This document shows positions 63,701 through 64,000 of a stretch of DNA of 64,000 nt, piece after piece; position 1 is the first letter of the stretch; each line of letters starts with the position of its first letter. The notes under the pieces were generated by a model. The model searched no databases. It had not been told where the DNA came from and saw nothing but the letters and a program-made list of their open reading frames with translations. This stretch comes from an uncultured Gammaproteobacteria bacterium (GTDB taxonomy: Bacteria > Pseudomonadota > Gammaproteobacteria > Nitrosococcales > Methylophagaceae). The DNA is taken from contig CAJQLA010000006.1 of the NCBI GenBank assembly GCA_905479075.1, positions 157,796-221,795 on the forward strand. Reading direction: 5' to 3'. The position numbers and the translations under genes are program-made.

Positions 63701-64000
63701 AGCGTATTTAAGGCGGTTAAAGCTGAATGATTTAAAGTCAGCTCCTGTTCATATAAGCTGCGAAGAGTGTGATCCAGTTGTGTAGCAATATTGGCAATTG
63801 GCGTGACCATGGCAACATTAGCACTACCTTTTAGTGAATGAGCAGCTTGTAGTAATTCTGGTCTTAAACGGAAAGGCCAATCAGCTTCGATTAATGCCTC
63901 TTTGAACGTTGCTAGATACTGCAGTGCCTCATCGCGGAAGATTTGTAATAATTCTTTATTTTCAAGCAGGCTGGTTTCTGTTTCTGTTTCTGTTTCTGTT
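60757..64000 (-). CDS. Hybrid CheA-type sensor kinase (ChpA/PilL-like), N-terminus beyond window
   Basis: Large cytoplasmic kinase of a type IV pilus-type chemosensory system. The frame stays open to base 64000, so the ATG at 63810 is internal: residues before it include AAHSLKGSAN, an Hpt phosphotransfer site. Reading on, there is a second Hpt (RDLHTIKGGSRLIGLTPI), a coiled-coil dimer region, the CheA ATPase (DHIVAPIEHIIRNAIAHGVEAPE, LSDDGQGIDVEKVR, LAGRGVGMDVVNNEIRAL), a CheW-like domain, and a C-terminal receiver with MVVDDSITMRKASG, IILLDVEMPRMDG and AYMGKPYQE. Simple-sequence repeats encode SQE and TE runs. A CheW-like gene follows. Confidence 0.9.
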   Translation of the reverse strand, partial: TETETETETSLLENKELLQIFRDEALQYLATFKEALIEADWPFRLRPELLQAAHSLKGSANVAMVTPIANIATQLDHTLRSLYEQELTLNHSALTALNTLIENLTQHVLSLPSQEISEADMDSLHALLEQITADQTTDQNIHRIDPETLAIYLEETDEYLGKYRELLQNHLQTPDNSEQKSAIINTLQSLTESAEFAGLQPLVALYQSISTLVTQGNLTDDKTQALIADGSQHLNEQIKNLVQDQALNEVGDYQQAVIDFLQQQDTIDTESDIASQESQESQESQEQLFAIPTHDLDLLEAFTEEYIELLESSENAIKLWQQDNSNSEATEQLQRDLHTIKGGSRLIGLTPIANLTHQTESLVTMVLEGKHQADTPFFTLLQRCQDRLADISDQLKNNNPLTLTDDLIAELASFTQEELPQQQTSVEVEPPAETQSDESRSPAAENDSPIPVNALLTEAKPLPASANEQVRVRSDLLDFLTNFAGEVNISRDRVSQQNTAIRQQLTEMEATVQRLQDQLRKLEMETEAQILFRYEDEVLRQQSEFDPLELDRFSKMQHLSRGLNESVSDLNDISLSLDTIVRESDTILLQQSRLSTDLQQGLMNTRLLPFNGLVPRFERIVRQTNAELGKQSELTVYGADRELDRTILDHIVAPIEHIIRNAIAHGVEAPEQRQHLGKDEAAQLTLTITRDGSELLITLSDDGQGIDVEKVRYKAIENGLINPNNMPRDEELIQLILNSGFSTADNVSQLAGRGVGMDVVNNEIRALKGRLTIQSISGQGTTFSIRLPLTLSIMQALLIGSGDQQYAIPLASVHAGERMKVSDVKELMNQGDQARYEYNGTYYQFLALQNLLGHPLSLPENPDIQLPILLFSSGEIHVALLVDAINNSREIVLKSVGEQISHIAPISGATILGDGQVVFILDIPSLVNSAQEAIFELDETHQATMMQIDEHRAPLAMVVDDSITMRKASGNLLKRHGFDIITARDGIDAVALLNEHVPDIILLDVEMPRMDGFEFATLIRNDDELSQLPIIMITSRSGEKHRNRAESIGVNAYMGKPYQEIELVETLKNLLGDDYPENSD
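63143..63178. repeat. Four copies of a 9-bp tandem repeat inside the CheA-type gene
   Basis: TCTTGTGAC is repeated four times without mismatch. On the coding (minus) strand it encodes a Ser-Gln-Glu run in a linker between Hpt domains. Units of nine keep the frame, so copy-number change would alter linker length only. Confidence 0.9.
63975..64000. repeat. Hexanucleotide repeat at window edge, inside the CheA-type gene
   Basis: TTTCTG occurs four full times and continues to the end of the window. On the coding strand it encodes alternating Thr-Glu ahead of an Hpt domain. Its full length is not visible. Confidence 0.85.

Overview
The window reads as a continuous piece of chromosome from an AT-leaning gammaproteobacterium that oxidises one-carbon compounds. 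The housekeeping order is gammaproteobacterial (aroQ-accB-accC, miaB-ybeZ-ybeY-corC-lnt, mrcA divergent from pilMNOPQ-aroK-aroB-damX). A block of tetrahydromethanopterin (H4MPT)/methylofuran genes (fae, mch and cofactor-synthesis genes) marks it as a formaldehyde-oxidising methylotroph. Methylophaga or a close relative is my best guess; this is inferred from gene content, not from a search. I found no rRNA, tRNA, insertion sequence, prophage or CRISPR array, and no gene-free stretch longer than about 210 bases.

Layout. 1-3876 (minus): 5' part of accC, accB, aroQ, then dsbD. 4029-7842 (plus): a Pit-type phosphate permease with an unusual C-terminal coiled coil, then recQ. 7965-18425 (plus): a complete phosphate module, phoB-phoR-pstS-pstC-pstA-pstB-phoU-ppx. 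It has Pho boxes before phoB and pstS, a strong terminator after pstS and another after phoU. 18443-26500: an accessory respiration/metal segment with an orphan flavin/2Fe-2S reductase, a TonB receptor divergent from a DsbD_2-type membrane protein, a degenerate AAA+ regulator, thyA, a degenerate hemerythrin, and a dihaem cytochrome c followed by a cytochrome b561. The two cytochrome genes share a tandem CTTAAG-type box. 26512-35347: radC, a DUF2721 protein, miaB, ybeZ, ybeY, corC, lnt, trkH, a methyltransferase and rpmE. 35411-39282: an M48 lipoprotein protease converging on mrcA. 39483-47529: pilMNOPQ, aroK, aroB, damX.

47501-56962 is the most distinctive region. Four genes match methanofuran synthesis families (MfnA tyrosine decarboxylase, MfnE kinase, MfnF condensing enzyme, MfnD tyramine-glutamate ligase). 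With pabB (p-aminobenzoate for H4MPT) they form a tight minus-strand operon. Opposite it, only about 22 bp away, lies a HisA-like TIM-barrel gene of unknown role. Then come fae, a CitG-like gene, a RimK-like ATP-grasp ligase and mch. fae and mch each have a recognisable promoter and an intrinsic terminator, as expected for abundant catabolic enzymes, while the biosynthetic genes are packed together. The HisA-like and CitG-like proteins are the best candidates here for undescribed cofactor chemistry.

57046-64000 (minus) carries cca, the soluble lytic transglycosylase slt, a CheW-like protein and a large CheA/ChpA-type hybrid kinase that runs off the window. The last two look like part of a type IV pilus (Chp) chemosensory system.
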